NCBI GenBank assembly: GCA_034506315.1
Contig: JAPDPT010000028.1
Coordinates: 1-41,194 of the forward strand
DNA from: a candidate division KSB1 bacterium
GTDB taxonomy: Bacteria > Zhuqueibacterota > Zhuqueibacteria > Oleimicrobiales > Geothermoviventaceae
Reading direction: 5' to 3'
DNA: 41,194 nt
Below the pieces are notes generated by a model that did no database searches, was not told the DNA's origin, and saw only the letters and a list, made by a program, of their open reading frames with translations. This document shows positions 40,166-41,194 of this stretch, piece by piece. The position numbers and the translations under genes were made by a program. Each line of letters starts with the position of its first letter. The stretch's first letter is position 1.

Positions 40166-41194
40166 ATGCCCAATTACATTACCGGCCTCGACATCGGGAC
40201 GACCAAGATCGGGGTCGTGATCGGCGAGGTCGATGACGAGGAAGAATTGCGGATTGTAGCCGTCGCCAGTGCGCCCTCGGAGGGGCTGCGGCGGGGGGTT
40301 GTGGTGAACCTGGAGAAGACGGTGCAATCCATCATCCGCGCGGTCAGCGAAGCCGAACAGATGGCCGGGGTCACCGTCGACTCGGTCTACGCGGGCATTG
40401 CCGGCGACCATATCCGGAGCATCAATGGCCGGGGGGTAGTGGCCGTAGCCGGGCCAAATAACGAGATTACCGAAGACGACGTGCGACGGGTCATCGACGC
40501 CGCCAAGGCCGTGGCTCTCCCCATCGATCGCGAAATCATTCACATTCTGCCGCAGGAGTTCATCGTCGACGACCAGCGCGGTATCAAAGATCCCGTTGGT
40601 ATGGCCGGGGTCCGTCTGGAGGCGGAGGTGCACATCGTCACGGGGGCCGTAACTTCGGCCCAGAACATCTACCGCAGCATCGAAAGAGCCGGGCTCAAGG
40701 TGAGGGACCTGGTGCTCGAGCCTCTGGCCTCCAGCCTGGCTGTGCTCACCGAGGATGAGAAAGAGCTGGGCGTCGTCCTCATCGACCTGGGCGGTGGCAC
40801 GACCGACATCGCCATGTTCTACCAGGGCTGTATCCGCCACACCGGGGTGGTAGGTCTGGGAGGGCGAAACGTCACCAACGACATCGCGATCGGTCTGCGC
40901 ACACCCGTCGATCAGGCGGAGGAGATCAAGATCCGGTATGGCTGTGCGATCCACAGGCCCGACGACGACAAGGAGGTCATAGAAGTCCCCGGTATCGGAG
41001 GAAGAGCCCCGCGCAAGGTCTCGAAGGCTTTGCTTGTAGACATCATTCAGCCACGAATGGAAGAGATCCTTAGCCTGGCCTTTGAGGAGGTGAAGCGCTC
41101 GGAGTTTGCCGGCCTGATGAACGGTGGGGTGGTTCTCACGGGTGGAGGTTCGCTTCTGGATGGCACACTGGAACTGGCGGAAGAGATTTTCGGC
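40166..41194 (+). CDS. ftsA: cell division protein FtsA (3' end beyond the window)
   Basis: Actin-like protein that tethers FtsZ to the membrane and recruits the divisome. The 343 codons present show phosphate 1 YITGLDIGTTKIGVVIGEV, the 1C domain region (GVTVDSVYAGIAGDHIRSING), PQEFIVDDQRGIKDPVGMAG, phosphate 2 GVVLIDLGGGTTDIAMF and adenosine loop GGVVLTGGGSLLDG. The frame runs open to the last base; the missing part should include the rest of domain 2B and the amphipathic C-terminal helix. ATG 40166 has GGAGGC about 8 bases upstream. ftsZ would be expected next, outside the window. Confidence 0.96.
   Translation, partial: MPNYITGLDIGTTKIGVVIGEVDDEEELRIVAVASAPSEGLRRGVVVNLEKTVQSIIRAVSEAEQMAGVTVDSVYAGIAGDHIRSINGRGVVAVAGPNNEITEDDVRRVIDAAKAVALPIDREIIHILPQEFIVDDQRGIKDPVGMAGVRLEAEVHIVTGAVTSAQNIYRSIERAGLKVRDLVLEPLASSLAVLTEDEKELGVVLIDLGGGTTDIAMFYQGCIRHTGVVGLGGRNVTNDIAIGLRTPVDQAEEIKIRYGCAIHRPDDDKEVIEVPGIGGRAPRKVSKALLVDIIQPRMEEILSLAFEEVKRSEFAGLMNGGVVLTGGGSLLDGTLELAEEIFG

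Overview
The window is a GC-rich, gene-dense bacterial chromosome segment of core housekeeping genes. No transposase, phage gene or CRISPR array is visible. The order purN-(vanX-like)-purH-mreB-mreC-mreD-mrdA-rodA, a dcw cluster with mraZ, a type II MurB, an FtsI with PASTA domains, and lipoprotein and secreted-protein signals suggest a Gram-negative lineage near the FCB superphylum (Bacteroidota/Calditrichota/KSB1-like). This is inference from gene order and protein style; no 16S gene is present to settle it. Several genes appear to start with TTG behind good Shine-Dalgarno (SD) sequences.

Layout. 1-5.5 kb: an AEC-family permease, a NOL1/NOP2/Sun RNA methyltransferase split from its PUA-like C-terminal domain, a cation-diffusion facilitator with an extra C-terminal domain, an M23 murein endopeptidase and tRNA-Phe(GAA). 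5.6-9.0 kb: a hemerythrin-like protein, then thrC-thrB on the minus strand behind a leader with a Thr-rich reading frame and alternative hairpins. 9.1-13.6 kb: a run of proteolysis genes (rhomboid, membrane-anchored SDH/ClpP-fold protease, Lon, and a 56-residue membrane protein). 13.6-14.8 kb: a secreted protein of unknown function on the minus strand.

15-24.4 kb: one plus-strand run from a consensus-like promoter: purN, a VanX-like D-Ala-D-Ala dipeptidase, purH, then the rod-shape/elongasome genes mreBCD, mrdA (PBP2), rodA, and lgt. 24.6-28.3 kb: a STAS anti-anti-sigma protein, a SAM methyltransferase, a Wzx-type flippase and an unusual glycosyltransferase with an N-terminal zinc ribbon. 28.35-29.4 kb is about 1.1 kb without a convincing gene.

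29.4 kb to the right edge: the division and cell-wall (dcw) cluster mraZ-rsmH-ftsL-ftsI-murF-mraY-ftsW-murG-murB-ftsQ-ftsA (ftsA is cut by the window end). Its promoter carries repeats that look like MraZ operators. murE, murD and murC are absent from their usual slots, and the FtsQ-like protein lacks room for a POTRA domain. Elongasome (mre/mrdA/rodA), divisome (ftsL/I/W/Q/A), lipid II synthesis (murF, mraY, murG, murB) and peptidoglycan trimming (M23, VanX-like) are all represented.

All family assignments, start sites, promoters and hairpins were read by eye from the sequence; no search or folding program was run.
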